Counted from the first letter of the stretch, positions 29,089 through 39,082 are shown. The stretch is DNA of 64,000 bases from Pedobacter puniceum (GCF_009674685.1 NZ_WKJI01000001.1:744001-808000), one strand, 5' to 3'. Notes: a model not told the origin generated them from the letters alone. A program made the numbers and translations.

Positions 29089-29682
29089 ATGAAACTTAAC
29101 ATCCACAATCTCACCAAAACAGCTTACATGGCATGTGTAGTGTTGTTCACGTTTATTTACCTTCCTACAACATCAGCTCAAAATACTTATAAGATTGGTA
29201 CCGGTTCGCAAATAAAAGTTATCGGTACATCTAATATACACGATTGGGATATGACCGCAGTAAACTTTGCTTTTGATGCAAACTTTACCGTAAAAGGTAC
29301 TGATGTACTAGATGTTTCTTCTTTAAGTTTTGTACTTCCTGTAAAGAACTTGAAAGGTAAAGAAGATTTATTAAACAGCAGAGCTTACAAAGCCCTTAAA
29401 GAAGAGCAGTTTGATAAAATATCTTTTAAACTGATAGATGCAACTATAGTTCCACAACAAAGAATTATTAAAGCAACAGGTAACTTAACCATTTCTGGCG
29501 TAACCAAAAAGGTACTTATCCAAACTACCTATACCGTAGGTGCAGATGAAAGTATCACTTGTAAAGGTTCTAAAGCTATTAAAATGAGCGAGTTTAATAT
29601 TAAAGCACCAACCTTTATGATGGGAGCACTAAAAGTTGCAGATGATGTAACCATCGATATCCTCTTAAAACTTAAAAAATAA
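29089..29682 (+). CDS. YceI-family secreted lipocalin-like protein
   Basis: A 197-aa protein from the ATG at 29089; the ORF track start at 29041 lies before the promoter. A signal sequence ends near TTSAQNTY. The mature part is a YceI domain: YKIGTGSQIKVIGTSNIHDWDM at the start, then LSFVLPVKNLKGKEDLLNSRAYKALK, then KATGNLTISGVTKK near the end. YceI proteins are periplasmic beta-barrels that bind polyisoprenoid or similar amphiphiles; their physiological role varies. The next gene encodes an outer-membrane protein 44 bp away, and a second YceI gene follows it. Confidence 0.88.
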   Translation: MKLNIHNLTKTAYMACVVLFTFIYLPTTSAQNTYKIGTGSQIKVIGTSNIHDWDMTAVNFAFDANFTVKGTDVLDVSSLSFVLPVKNLKGKEDLLNSRAYKALKEEQFDKISFKLIDATIVPQQRIIKATGNLTISGVTKKVLIQTTYTVGADESITCKGSKAIKMSEFNIKAPTFMMGALKVADDVTIDILLKLKK

Positions 29683-29726
29683 ACATAAATAATCAATTGT
29701 TCTATAATCACTCAATAATAACAATC

Positions 29727-31055
29727 ATGAAAACTAGATTACTTTCAAACCTAAAATTTGGTGCAGCAGCGTTACTAGCTGTAGCAGCAAGCAATGCTTT
29801 TGCTCAAGAAACAGAAGTTGCAAATCTTCGTCCTTATGATAAATCAGGTATTAACGTATTTGAGGCTCCAAAAGAAAACGATGCGGTTTTTAATAAACTA
29901 AAAGTAAGATTTGGTGCAGGTTTTACACAGTCTTTCCAAGGCTTAAAACATGAAAATAAAGCTGGTGGATTATATAAAATCTCTCCGGGATTTAATACAG
30001 CTAACGCTAACCTTTACATGGATGTTCAATTAGCAGATGGTATCAGATTAAATTTAACCAGCTACTTATCAGCAAGACACCATAATGAAACTTGGGTAAA
30101 AGGTGGTTATATCCAATTTGATAAACTACCATTTAAAGGACAGTTCTGGTCTGATTTGATGAAAAACACAACCATCAAAGTGGGACACATGGAAATCAAC
30201 TACGGAGATCAACACTTCCGCAGATCAGACGGTGGGCACACTTTGTACAACCCATTTGCAGAAAACTATATTGTTGATGCATTTACAACAGAAATTGGTG
30301 GTGAAATTTTATATAGAAAAGGCGATTTCTTTGGACAGGTTGCAGTTACTAACGGTATGATTAAAGGTAACGTTGATAGTTTAATTGCTACTCCGCAAGA
30401 TAAAAACATCCACAAATCTCCTGCTATTTACTTAAAAGCTGGTTTTGATAAAAAATTAAATGATGATTTAAGATTACGTTTAGCGGCTTCTTATTACACC
30501 AACAAAAGCTCTGGAGGTCAAACCTTATATGCTGGAGACCGTACAGGTTCTAACTACTTCCTTGTCATGGAAAAATTAGGAAGCACAGCAACAGCTCAAT
30601 TTACATCAGGTCGTTTAAACCCTGGTTTCAGTAAAAAAGTAGACGCTTTCCAATTAAATGGATTTGTTAAAGCTAAAGGTTTAGAATTATTTGGAACTTA
30701 TGAGGCAGCACAGGGTCGTACCAAAACAGAAGTTGATGAAAGAAAAATGTCTCAATATGCTTTAGATGTGATTTACAGATTTGGAAGCAAAGAGAACTTA
30801 TTTGTAGGAGCAAGATACAATGCAGTAACAGCTAGATTAGCAAATGTTGCAGCAGCAGGTACAGCACCAGCAATTACTTACAATGATGACATCGAAGTTA
30901 ACAGAATTGCATTTGGTGCAGGTTGGTTCTTAACAGATAATATCTTATTAAAAGGAGAGTACGTTAAACAACAATACAAAAAATTCCCTACAGCAGATTA
31001 CCGTAATGGTGGCGAGTTTAGCGGATATGTAATACAGGCAGTGGTTGGTTTCTAG
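29727..31055 (+). CDS. Outer membrane beta-barrel protein of unknown function
   Basis: A 442-aa protein from the ATG at 29727, where a good signal peptide begins (KTRLLSNLKFGAAALLAVAASNAFAQ). The ORF track start is 30 bp earlier and would spoil that signal. The mature protein has alternating strands, GHMEINYGDQHFRRSDGGHTLYN in one turn, and a C-terminal strand ending in VVGF, as expected of a barrel inserted by the BAM complex. It seems a porin-like channel but I do not recognise the family with certainty. Its position between two YceI genes suggests that it works with them. Codon use is markedly more GC-rich in the third position than in its neighbours, often a sign of high expression. Confidence 0.65.
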   Translation: MKTRLLSNLKFGAAALLAVAASNAFAQETEVANLRPYDKSGINVFEAPKENDAVFNKLKVRFGAGFTQSFQGLKHENKAGGLYKISPGFNTANANLYMDVQLADGIRLNLTSYLSARHHNETWVKGGYIQFDKLPFKGQFWSDLMKNTTIKVGHMEINYGDQHFRRSDGGHTLYNPFAENYIVDAFTTEIGGEILYRKGDFFGQVAVTNGMIKGNVDSLIATPQDKNIHKSPAIYLKAGFDKKLNDDLRLRLAASYYTNKSSGGQTLYAGDRTGSNYFLVMEKLGSTATAQFTSGRLNPGFSKKVDAFQLNGFVKAKGLELFGTYEAAQGRTKTEVDERKMSQYALDVIYRFGSKENLFVGARYNAVTARLANVAAAGTAPAITYNDDIEVNRIAFGAGWFLTDNILLKGEYVKQQYKKFPTADYRNGGEFSGYVIQAVVGF

Positions 31056-31077
31056 GCCTGGGTATAATAGGTGAGTG

Positions 31078-31131
31078 AAGGGCGTTCGGTTTTAATTTGA
31101 AAAATTAAAAAATCCGGATGCCCTTTTTTTT
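31078..31131 (+). terminator. Terminator after the outer membrane protein gene
   Basis: AAGGGC, TTCGG and TTAATTT pair in order with AAATTAA, TCCGG and GCCCTT, giving a long stem with small bulges, then eight T. Confidence 0.85.
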
Positions 31132-31143
31132 AGATTTAATACA

Positions 31144-31740
31144 ATGAAACTTTTAAAGCTTTTAATCATTTTAGTAGGAGGGGTATTGGTAGCTTTCAAT
31201 ACTAAAGCACCTGCAAGTAAATGGGTGATTTATAAAGCTTGTTCTTTAAAAGTAAATGGTAGTACCAATGTTAATAAGTTTGATTGTGTTATTAATAGCT
31301 ATTACAAACCTGATACCCTATGTTTTATACAAAATAGCCAGCAAGAACCTGTGAGAATGACTGGGGCAATGAAATTAGATATCAACAGTTTTGATTGCCA
31401 TAACCCCATGATGACAGCAGACTTAAGAAAAACACTAAAAGCAAAGCAGTTTCCTAAACTCATTATTAAATTTATCAGTTTAAGTAAGTATCCTCAATTA
31501 AAAGGGCAACAAATAACCGGGTTGGTGCAGATAGAATTAGCAGGTGTAAGTAAAAAGTTTCAGGTTGATTATCAGCTTATTCCTTCAGGTGCAAATGCTT
31601 TACAATTGAAAGGCTTAAAAGAAATCAAGTTTTCTGATTTTAACATAGAACCGCCTAGAAAAATAGGTGGGATGATAAAAACAAACGACGAATTAGATAT
31701 AGAATTTAATCTTCACATTAAAATTATTAACGATATATAA
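31144..31740 (+). CDS. YceI-family protein
   Basis: A 198-aa protein with an N-terminal hydrophobic signal (LLIILVGGVLVAFNTKA). The YceI domain is diverged: WVIYKACSLKVNGSTNVNKFDCVI starts the barrel, MTGAMKLDINSFDCHNPMMTADLRKTLKAKQFPKLII is the middle, and LVQIELAGVSKKFQVDY the last conserved motif. It carries several Cys residues that the first YceI copy lacks, perhaps forming disulfides. It follows a strong terminator, yet the next small membrane protein starts 25 bp after its stop, so it may form a separate two-gene unit. Confidence 0.8.
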   Translation: MKLLKLLIILVGGVLVAFNTKAPASKWVIYKACSLKVNGSTNVNKFDCVINSYYKPDTLCFIQNSQQEPVRMTGAMKLDINSFDCHNPMMTADLRKTLKAKQFPKLIIKFISLSKYPQLKGQQITGLVQIELAGVSKKFQVDYQLIPSGANALQLKGLKEIKFSDFNIEPPRKIGGMIKTNDELDIEFNLHIKIINDI

Positions 31741-31765
31741 GAAGAATTTTTACAAACCTAATGTT

Positions 31766-32173
31766 ATGAAAAAAGTGTTATTATCTGGTCTTGGTGCCGG
31801 ATTTATTTTATTTCTAATGAGTTATTTCGGACTCATGATAGGAATAAGATATTTCCCAGAGTTATTTGTAGAATACAATAACCCTCTATTTAATTCGGAT
31901 GGCAGTAGAGATTTATTATTTTTTATGCATCCTTTTATCATGAGCTTTGCCTTATCTTGGTTTTGGGCTCGTTTTAAAAAGCTATTTCGTGGAGCTATCT
32001 TTTTAAGAGGCTTAGAGTTTGGTTTTGTTTATGCTATAGTAGCATTGCTACCCGTGATGTGGATAACCTTTAGCTCTTTAGATATTACCTTTTTAATGAT
32101 ATCAAGCTGGTTTTTGTATGGCTTTTTTCAGTCGGTAATAGCAGGTTTATTATTTGCAAAAATAAATCCTTAA
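31766..32173 (+). CDS. Small inner membrane protein of unknown function
   Basis: A 135-aa protein with four predicted membrane helices: GLGAGFILFLMSYFGLMIGI, LFFMHPFIMSFALSWFWAR, a helix over FVYAIVALLPVMWITF and a last one over YGFFQSVIAGLLFA. No catalytic motif is visible. I do not recognise a named family. It follows the second YceI gene by 25 bp and converges on the HAD phosphatase gene, the two reading frames overlapping by 4 bp at their ends. Confidence 0.7.
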   Translation: MKKVLLSGLGAGFILFLMSYFGLMIGIRYFPELFVEYNNPLFNSDGSRDLLFFMHPFIMSFALSWFWARFKKLFRGAIFLRGLEFGFVYAIVALLPVMWITFSSLDITFLMISSWFLYGFFQSVIAGLLFAKINP

Positions 32174-32661
32174 GCTATTAAGTGAAGTATTTCGCTTAAA
32201 GGTTGATCTATTTCTATCTTAATTCCATGAACACCTGCGGCATTTGCGGCTTCTACATCTGTTACTTTATCACCAATAAAATAGCATAAAGAGGGTTCCA
32301 GATTATGCTCTTGTATGCCTTTTAATAGCATGCCAGGCTTAGGTTTGCGGCAATCACATTCGCCCGTAAAATTAGGGTGATGCGGGCAATAATATACCGC
32401 TGTAATTTCTATGCCGTGTTTAAGATATTCGTTTTTCAGATGCTCATGCATTTCGTTAAGAATATCAACAGTATACCAACCTTTAGCTAAGCCACCTTGG
32501 TTGGTAGCTATCATTAATAAATAACCTCTGTCTTGTAGTTCTTTTAAAGGCTTAAAATTATGTTCATGCACATGAAAGTCTTCAAACTTACATACATAAT
32601 CTCCAAGTTCACGGTTTAAAACACCATCACGATCAAGAAATATAGCCTTATTTTTTTGCAT
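32170..32661 (-). CDS. HAD-family heptose-1,7-bisphosphate 7-phosphatase-like protein (GmhB-like)
   Basis: A 163-aa HAD phosphatase. The nucleophile motif is FLDRDGVLN (Asp10 and Asp12), motif II is MIATNQGG, the catalytic Lys is in CRKPKPGML, and motif IV is GDKVTDVEAA. The loop CPHHPNFTGECDCRKP has the Cys and His spacing of the zinc site that distinguishes GmhB and histidinol-phosphatase relatives. GmhB removes the 7-phosphate from D-glycero-D-manno-heptose 1,7-bisphosphate in lipopolysaccharide core synthesis. No other heptose gene is nearby, so the substrate is inferred from the family only. Confidence 0.87.
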   Translation of the reverse strand: MQKNKAIFLDRDGVLNRELGDYVCKFEDFHVHEHNFKPLKELQDRGYLLMIATNQGGLAKGWYTVDILNEMHEHLKNEYLKHGIEITAVYYCPHHPNFTGECDCRKPKPGMLLKGIQEHNLEPSLCYFIGDKVTDVEAANAAGVHGIKIEIDQPLSEILHLIA

Positions 32662-33017
32662 GATTTTTTATTAATTTTTTGCGAAGGTATAAATTTATCA
32701 ATAGCTTAAAAAGTCTATTTTATAGAGAAGTTTAAGAGCTCAAAAAAGGGGTTGAAAATCAGAGTTTTTACAGCTTTTTACTGAAAACATGCCTTTTAAG
32801 ATGATTTAAGCTAGGTTTGAGCTTTTGTAAAGTTTGTAAAATAGAAGCTTTAAATTGAAGGATTTGTAATTTAAGGGGTGTTGTATTGTTAATAAATTAA
32901 GAAAATGAGTTTCAATTCGCTTTTTTATTACGAAAATTATAAAAATATTAGCAATGTGCTATTTGGGCAGAAAAATTCGTATTTTTCGGTTTCAAACCGA
33001 AACTATAATTTATATTA
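32662..33017 (+). promoter_or_regulatory. Intergenic region upstream of gltBD with a palindrome
   Basis: This 356-bp AT-rich stretch holds no gene. Near its right end TTTCGGTTT, a single C and AAACCGAAA form a perfect 9-bp-arm palindrome (32984-33002), ending 15 bp before the gltB start codon. Its place at the expected transcription start or leader makes it a good candidate operator for nitrogen control of glutamate synthase. No exact TTTG/TAnnTTTG pair was seen close by. The hairpin could instead act in the mRNA. Confidence 0.55.
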
Positions 33018-36000
33018 ATGAATCAATCTGATCAATCTCAGCAGGGCTTATACGATCCGAAATTTGAACATGATGCATGTGGGACAGGATTTATTACCAA
33101 TATCAACGGTAAAAAATCGCACCAAATTATTCAGAATGCTTTAACTATTCTGGAAAATATGGAACACAGGGGAGCTTGTGGCTGCGATCCTGATTCTGGA
33201 GATGGTGCCGGAATTTTAATGCAAATTCCACATGAATTCTTTCTAGAGGAATGTAATGAATTAGAAATTGACTTAAAAGAACCAGGTCAATATGGTGTGG
33301 GTATGATGTTCTTGCCAAAGGACTCATTAGCGAAGAAAGCAATACGTAAAATTATTACTGATTGTGCAGCACAGCTAAATATTCCTATTTTAGGATTTAG
33401 AAAAGTGCCTGTAAATTCTTCTGTTATTGGAGAAACTGCAAGAACGGTAGAGCCACAAGTGAAACAGCTTTTTGTGGCTAAGCCAGAGCATGTAAAAGAC
33501 AATGATGAATTTGAACGTAAATTATACGTATTAAGAAGATTAATTACCAGAACCGTTTCTGAAGAGGTAAAAACAAATGCAGATCAGTTTTACTTTACTT
33601 CATTATCATCAAGAGTGATTGTTTATAAAGGACAATTAACTACTTATCAGGTTCGTCAATACTACGCAGATTTACAAGACGAGCGTTTCATATCAGCTTT
33701 TGGTATGGTTCACTCTCGTTTCTCAACCAATACTTTCCCTTCATGGAAATTGGCTCAACCGTTTAGATTTATATCTCATAACGGAGAAATCAATACCTTA
33801 ACCGGAAACCTAAACTGGTTCTATTCTGGCGTAAGATCTTTAGTATCACCTTATTTTACACAGGAAGAGATGGAAATTCTTTTACCTGTTATTGATAATA
33901 ACCAATCAGACTCGGCTTGTTTAGATAATATCGTAGAGGTATTAACACATTCAGGCAGATCATTACCACATGTAATGATGATGTTGGTGCCAGAAGCTTG
34001 GGATGGTAATGAAGCTATGGATCCATTAAAGAAAGCGTTTTATGAGTATCACGCTACGCTGATGGAGCCTTGGGATGGTCCGGCTGCATTAACTTTTACT
34101 GATGGTAAAAAATTAATTGGTTCTATTTTAGATAGAAACGGCTTACGTCCTTTACGTTATGTAATTACTTCTGATGGTACTGCAATTGTTGCTTCTGAGG
34201 CGGGTGTATTAACTATCGACGAAAGTACTGTACTTAGAAAAGGTAGGTTACAACCAGGTAAGATGTTCTTGATTGATATTGAGGACGGCAAAATTATTAC
34301 CGACGAAGAGATAAAAGCACAAATAGCTGGCAGACAGCCTTATGGCAGATGGTTAGAGAACTACAAAATCAGGATGGAAGAGCTTCCTGAGCCTCGCGTT
34401 TCTTTTACTAATCTTACTAAAGAATCTGTTTACCGTTACCAAAAAGTGTTTGGTTATAGCCGTGAGGATGTAGAGACAATCATCAAGCCTATGGCTTTAG
34501 ATGGTAAAGAGCCTGTAGGTTCTATGGGTACTGATGTTCCTTTGGCTATCCTTTCAGACAGACCGCAACATTTATCAAGCTATTTCAAACAATTCTTTGC
34601 GCAGGTTACCAACCCACCAATAGACCCTATTCGTGAGCGTTTGGTGATGAGCTTGGCAACTTTCATTGGTAACAATGGAAATATTTTGGATGAAGATAAA
34701 ATGCACTGCCACTGTGTTACTCTAAAACATCCAATTTTAACAGATAAAGAATTAGAGAAACTTAGAAGTATAGATACAGGTTTATTTAATGCTAAAACCT
34801 TACAAACTTACTTCAAAGCAGATAATGTTTCTGGAGCTTTAGAAAGAGGTTTAGAGCGTTTATGCCGTTATGCAGAAGATGCTGTTAATGATGGTTTTGA
34901 GGTTCTAATCTTATCAGATAGAGCTATAGATTCTGAACATGCTGCTATTCCTTCTTTATTAGCAGTATCTGCAGTACACCACCACTTAATTAAAAAAGGA
35001 CTACGTGGGGCTGTAGGTTTAGTTGTTGAGGCTGGCGATGTTTGGGAAGTTCATCATTTTGCTTGTTTATTGGCGTTTGGTGCAACAGCTATTAACCCTT
35101 ATTTAGCTTTAGCATCTATCCATACCTTAAGAGAAGATGGTAAATTAGAAACTACTTTAGACGATAAAAAACTCGTTTATAATTATATCAAAGCCGTTTG
35201 TGATGGTTTGTTGAAGATATTCTCTAAAATGGGTATCTCTACTTTACAATCTTACCATGGTTCTCAAATTTTTGAGATTTTAGGTATCAACAAAGAAGTT
35301 GTAGAGAAATACTTTACAGGCGGTATTACCAGAATAGAAGGTTTAGGTTTAGATGAAATTGCTAAAGAAGCATTAAGTAAACATATTAATGGCTTTAAAG
35401 GCGAAGATGCTGATAGCCATTTATTACCAGAAGGTGGTATTTACCAGTGGAAAAGAAGAGGTGAAGCTCACTTATTCAATCCAGAAACTGTACACTTATT
35501 ACAACACGCAACTCGTACAAACGATTACGAAGTTTATAAGAAATACGCAAAAGCAATTAATAACCAGGCAGAGCGTATGTATACGCTACGTGGTTTAATG
35601 GACTTTTCTCATCACAGAGAGCCAATTTCTATTGATGAAGTAGAACCGGCAGAAAATATCATGACCAGATTTGCTACCGGTGCGATGTCTTTTGGCTCTA
35701 TTTCTCATGAAGCGCATAGTACTTTAGCTATCGCGATGAACAGAATTGGAGCAAAAAGCAACACAGGTGAAGGTGGTGAAGATGAGATGAGATATACACC
35801 ACTTCCAAATGGAGACTCTATGCGTTCTGCTATTAAGCAAATTGCATCAGGAAGATTTGGAGTAACCATCAACTACTTAACTAACGCCGATGAGTTACAA
35901 ATTAAGATGGCTCAAGGTGCTAAACCAGGTGAGGGTGGCCAGCTACCAGGGCATAAGGTTGATGAGTGGATAGCAAAAACACGTCACTCTACACCAGGAG

Positions 36001-37547
36001 TAGGTTTAATTTCTCCTCCACCACACCACGATATTTACTCTATTGAAGATTTAGCGCAGCTAATATTCGACTTGAAAAATGCAAACAGAGCAGCTAGAGT
36101 GAACGTAAAATTGGTTTCTAAAGCAGGTGTAGGTACTATCTCTGCTGGTGTTGCCAAAGCACACGCTGATGTTATCTTAATTGCAGGTTATGACGGTGGT
36201 ACTGGAGCTTCTCCAATAAGTTCTGTAAAACATGCTGGTTTACCTTGGGAACTTGGTTTAGCAGAAGCACACCAAACTTTAGTTAAAAATAAACTAAGAA
36301 GTAGGGTGGTTTTACAAGCCGATGGACAGTTAAAAACCGGAAGAGACTTGGTTATTGCAGCTTTATTAGGTGCTGAGGAATGGGGTGTTGCAACAGCAGC
36401 TTTAGTAGCTGGCGGTTGTATCATGATGAGAAAATGCCACTTAAATACTTGCCCTGTAGGTGTTGCAACACAAGATCCAGAGTTAAGAAAATTATTTAGC
36501 GGTAAGCCAGAGCATGTTGTAAATCTGTTCAGATTTATGGCAGAAGAGATGAGAGAGATTATGGCTGAACTTGGTTTCAGAACCATTAATGAAATGGTTG
36601 GCCGTGTGCAGTTCTTAAAATCAAGAGATAATATTACCCACTGGAAAGCTAAGAAAGTAGACCTTTCTGCTATCTTACACCCAGTATCATTCCCTAAAGG
36701 AATGACTTTATATAACAGCGAGTCTCAAGACCATGGAATGGATCAAATCTTAGATTGGCAGTTAATTAAAGAAGCTGAACAAGCTATCAAAGATAAAACT
36801 CCGGTATTTGGTACTTTCAATGTTAAAAATACCGACCGTACCATTGGTACCATGTTGTCTAATGAGATTGCTAAGGTTTACGGTTCTGCTGGTTTACCAG
36901 ACAATACCATCAATTACAAGTTTAAAGGTTCTGCCGGACAAAGTTTTGGTGCTTTCGCAGCAAAAGGTATCTCTTTTGAGTTAGAAGGCGAAGCAAATGA
37001 CTATGTTGGAAAAGGTTTATCAGGTGCTCAATTGGCTATTTATCCTGCTAAAGAAAGTAAGTTTAAGCCAGAAGAGAACATGATTGTTGGTAACGTAGTA
37101 TTGTATGGTGCTACTTCTGGAGAGCTATTTATCAGAGGTATGGCTGGTGAGCGTTTTGCGGTACGTAACTCTGGTGCAACAGCAGTTGTAGAAGGTGTTG
37201 GAGACCACGGTTGCGAGTACATGACTGGTGGTAAAACATTAATTATTGGTAAAACAGGAAGAAACTTTGCTGCTGGTATGAGTGGCGGTATCGCTTGGAT
37301 TTATGATATTGATGGCGACTTTGTAGATAATTGTAATCGTGAAATGGTTGATTTGGATCCTTTATCTCCATCAGATGAAGAAGAAATCATCAATCTATTA
37401 CGTAAACATCATCAATTAACACAAAGTACAGTTGCTAAATTTTTAATTGAAAATTGGGGCAAAGAGTCAGTTAAATTTATCAAAGTATTCCCTCAGGAAT
37501 ACAAAAAAGTATTATCGCAAAAGCAAAAATTGGAGTCGATTAGCTAA
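33018..37547 (+). CDS. gltB: Glutamate synthase, large subunit
   Basis: A 1509-aa protein. The N-terminal class II glutaminase domain begins after a short propeptide, with the nucleophile Cys21 in EHDACGTGF. The central domain is followed by the FMN-binding TIM barrel (about residues 850-1200: MSFGSISHEAHSTLA, AKPGEGGQLPGHKV). The 3Fe-4S cluster Cys residues are in CIMMRKCHLNTCPVG. The C-terminal beta-helix domain is typical (GDHGCEYMTGG, AAGMSGGIAW). It transfers the amide of glutamine to 2-oxoglutarate and makes two glutamates, with electrons from the small subunit. Full length. gltD follows 5 bp after the stop. Confidence 0.98.
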   Translation: MNQSDQSQQGLYDPKFEHDACGTGFITNINGKKSHQIIQNALTILENMEHRGACGCDPDSGDGAGILMQIPHEFFLEECNELEIDLKEPGQYGVGMMFLPKDSLAKKAIRKIITDCAAQLNIPILGFRKVPVNSSVIGETARTVEPQVKQLFVAKPEHVKDNDEFERKLYVLRRLITRTVSEEVKTNADQFYFTSLSSRVIVYKGQLTTYQVRQYYADLQDERFISAFGMVHSRFSTNTFPSWKLAQPFRFISHNGEINTLTGNLNWFYSGVRSLVSPYFTQEEMEILLPVIDNNQSDSACLDNIVEVLTHSGRSLPHVMMMLVPEAWDGNEAMDPLKKAFYEYHATLMEPWDGPAALTFTDGKKLIGSILDRNGLRPLRYVITSDGTAIVASEAGVLTIDESTVLRKGRLQPGKMFLIDIEDGKIITDEEIKAQIAGRQPYGRWLENYKIRMEELPEPRVSFTNLTKESVYRYQKVFGYSREDVETIIKPMALDGKEPVGSMGTDVPLAILSDRPQHLSSYFKQFFAQVTNPPIDPIRERLVMSLATFIGNNGNILDEDKMHCHCVTLKHPILTDKELEKLRSIDTGLFNAKTLQTYFKADNVSGALERGLERLCRYAEDAVNDGFEVLILSDRAIDSEHAAIPSLLAVSAVHHHLIKKGLRGAVGLVVEAGDVWEVHHFACLLAFGATAINPYLALASIHTLREDGKLETTLDDKKLVYNYIKAVCDGLLKIFSKMGISTLQSYHGSQIFEILGINKEVVEKYFTGGITRIEGLGLDEIAKEALSKHINGFKGEDADSHLLPEGGIYQWKRRGEAHLFNPETVHLLQHATRTNDYEVYKKYAKAINNQAERMYTLRGLMDFSHHREPISIDEVEPAENIMTRFATGAMSFGSISHEAHSTLAIAMNRIGAKSNTGEGGEDEMRYTPLPNGDSMRSAIKQIASGRFGVTINYLTNADELQIKMAQGAKPGEGGQLPGHKVDEWIAKTRHSTPGVGLISPPPHHDIYSIEDLAQLIFDLKNANRAARVNVKLVSKAGVGTISAGVAKAHADVILIAGYDGGTGASPISSVKHAGLPWELGLAEAHQTLVKNKLRSRVVLQADGQLKTGRDLVIAALLGAEEWGVATAALVAGGCIMMRKCHLNTCPVGVATQDPELRKLFSGKPEHVVNLFRFMAEEMREIMAELGFRTINEMVGRVQFLKSRDNITHWKAKKVDLSAILHPVSFPKGMTLYNSESQDHGMDQILDWQLIKEAEQAIKDKTPVFGTFNVKNTDRTIGTMLSNEIAKVYGSAGLPDNTINYKFKGSAGQSFGAFAAKGISFELEGEANDYVGKGLSGAQLAIYPAKESKFKPEENMIVGNVVLYGATSGELFIRGMAGERFAVRNSGATAVVEGVGDHGCEYMTGGKTLIIGKTGRNFAAGMSGGIAWIYDIDGDFVDNCNREMVDLDPLSPSDEEEIINLLRKHHQLTQSTVAKFLIENWGKESVKFIKVFPQEYKKVLSQKQKLESIS

Positions 37548-37552
37548 GAGTC

Positions 37553-39031
37553 ATGGGAAAAGTTACAGGATTTAAAGAATATCAAAGAGAACTTCCAGAG
37601 AAAGTTCCTGCCCAGGAAAGGGTAAAAAATTATAAAGAGTTTGTTGGTATGTATAGTGATGAAAAGCTTAACCAACAATCAGCAAGATGTATGAATTGTG
37701 GTATCCCATTTTGCCACTCGGGTTGTCCGCTAGGGAATGTTATTCCAGAGTTTAATGATGCCGTTTATAAAGCAAATTGGGAAGAAGCTTATCAAATATT
37801 AAGCTCAACCAATAACTTCCCTGAGTTTACAGGCAGAATTTGTCCTGCACCATGTGAATCTGCATGTGTATTAGGAATCAATAAACCTGCTGTAGCTATT
37901 GAAGAAATAGAAAAGCATATCATTGAGATTGCATATTCTAAAGGATATGTTAAACCTCATGCACCATTAATTCGCACTGGCAAAAAAGTAGCTGTTGTAG
38001 GTTCTGGTCCAGCAGGTTTAGCAGCGGCAGCACAGTTAAACAAAGCTGGTCATGAAGTAACTGTTTTTGAAAGAGACAGCCAACCAGGTGGTTTGTTAAG
38101 ATATGGTATTCCTGATTTCAAATTAGAGAAAACTGTAGTTGAGCGTAGAGTAGAAGTGATGAAAGAAAGTGGTATTATATTTAAATGTAATACCGAAGTA
38201 GGTAAAGATATCAACGCAAAGGAATTAACTAAAGAATTTGATGCTGTTTTATTAGCTGGAGGTTCTACCATACCAAGAGATTTACCTATAAAAGGTAGAG
38301 AACTTAAAGGTGTTTACTTTGCCATGCAGTTTTTAAAACAACAAAACAAACGCGTAAGTAATGAGCCTGTAACTGAAGAAGAAATTCTTGCTACTGGTAA
38401 AGATGTGGTTGTTATTGGTGGTGGTGATACTGGATCTGACTGTGTTGGAACTTCAAACCGTCAGGGTGCAAAATCTATCTTACAATTTGAATTGATGTTT
38501 AAGCCATCAAAAGAGCGTACAGATAATATGCCTTGGCCTACTTACCCAATGTTGCTTAAAACAACAACTTCACATGAAGAGGGGTGTGAGCGTTACTGGG
38601 GTATCAATACTAAAGAGTTTATTGGCGATGAAAATGGCGAATTAAAAGAGCTTCGTATTGTAGATGTACAGTGGGAGGTTGATGCCATGGGTAGACCAGT
38701 TAAATTTACTGAAGTTGAAGGTACAGAAAGAGTTATTCCTTGCCAAAGAGTATTCTTAGCCATGGGATTTGTGAACCCTCAATATGATGGTATGTTAGAA
38801 CAGTTAGGTGTTGAACTTGACGGACGTAAAAACGTACTAGCTACAGAAGGTGTTTACAGAACCAATGTAGATAGGGTATTTACTGCAGGAGATATGAGAA
38901 GAGGACAATCACTAGTTGTTTGGGCAATATCAGAAGGTAGAGAAGCAGCTAGAAAGATTGACCAATATTTAATGGGGCACTCTAACTTAGAAAGCAAAGA
39001 AGCAGTAAATATGTTTGAAGAAGTAATGTAA
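37553..39031 (+). CDS. gltD: Glutamate synthase, small subunit
   Basis: A 492-aa flavoprotein. N-terminal Cys clusters for 4Fe-4S centres are in CMNCGIPFCHSGCPLGN and CPAPCESACV. The FAD-binding motif is VVGSGPAGLAAAA and the NADPH motif is VIGGGDTGSDCVG; AGDMRRGQSLVVWAISEGRE is the C-terminal FAD signature of this family. It passes electrons from NADPH to the FMN of the large subunit. It is co-transcribed with gltB and ended by a strong bidirectional terminator. Confidence 0.98.
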   Translation: MGKVTGFKEYQRELPEKVPAQERVKNYKEFVGMYSDEKLNQQSARCMNCGIPFCHSGCPLGNVIPEFNDAVYKANWEEAYQILSSTNNFPEFTGRICPAPCESACVLGINKPAVAIEEIEKHIIEIAYSKGYVKPHAPLIRTGKKVAVVGSGPAGLAAAAQLNKAGHEVTVFERDSQPGGLLRYGIPDFKLEKTVVERRVEVMKESGIIFKCNTEVGKDINAKELTKEFDAVLLAGGSTIPRDLPIKGRELKGVYFAMQFLKQQNKRVSNEPVTEEEILATGKDVVVIGGGDTGSDCVGTSNRQGAKSILQFELMFKPSKERTDNMPWPTYPMLLKTTTSHEEGCERYWGINTKEFIGDENGELKELRIVDVQWEVDAMGRPVKFTEVEGTERVIPCQRVFLAMGFVNPQYDGMLEQLGVELDGRKNVLATEGVYRTNVDRVFTAGDMRRGQSLVVWAISEGREAARKIDQYLMGHSNLESKEAVNMFEEVM

Positions 39032-39054
39032 TCATCAAACATATAGAAATAAGA

Positions 39055-39082
39055 AAGCCGACTAAATGTCGGCTTTTTTTAT
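39055..39082. terminator. Bidirectional terminator between gltD and the DUF4397 gene
   Basis: AAGCCGAC and GTCGGCTT pair perfectly around five bases. T-runs follow on the plus strand (seven T after the stem) and, more weakly, on the minus strand. It serves two convergent genes. Confidence 0.85.

Noticed and set aside
36188-36586. 132-aa minus-strand ORF inside gltB
   Set aside because: Antisense shadow of a highly conserved gene.
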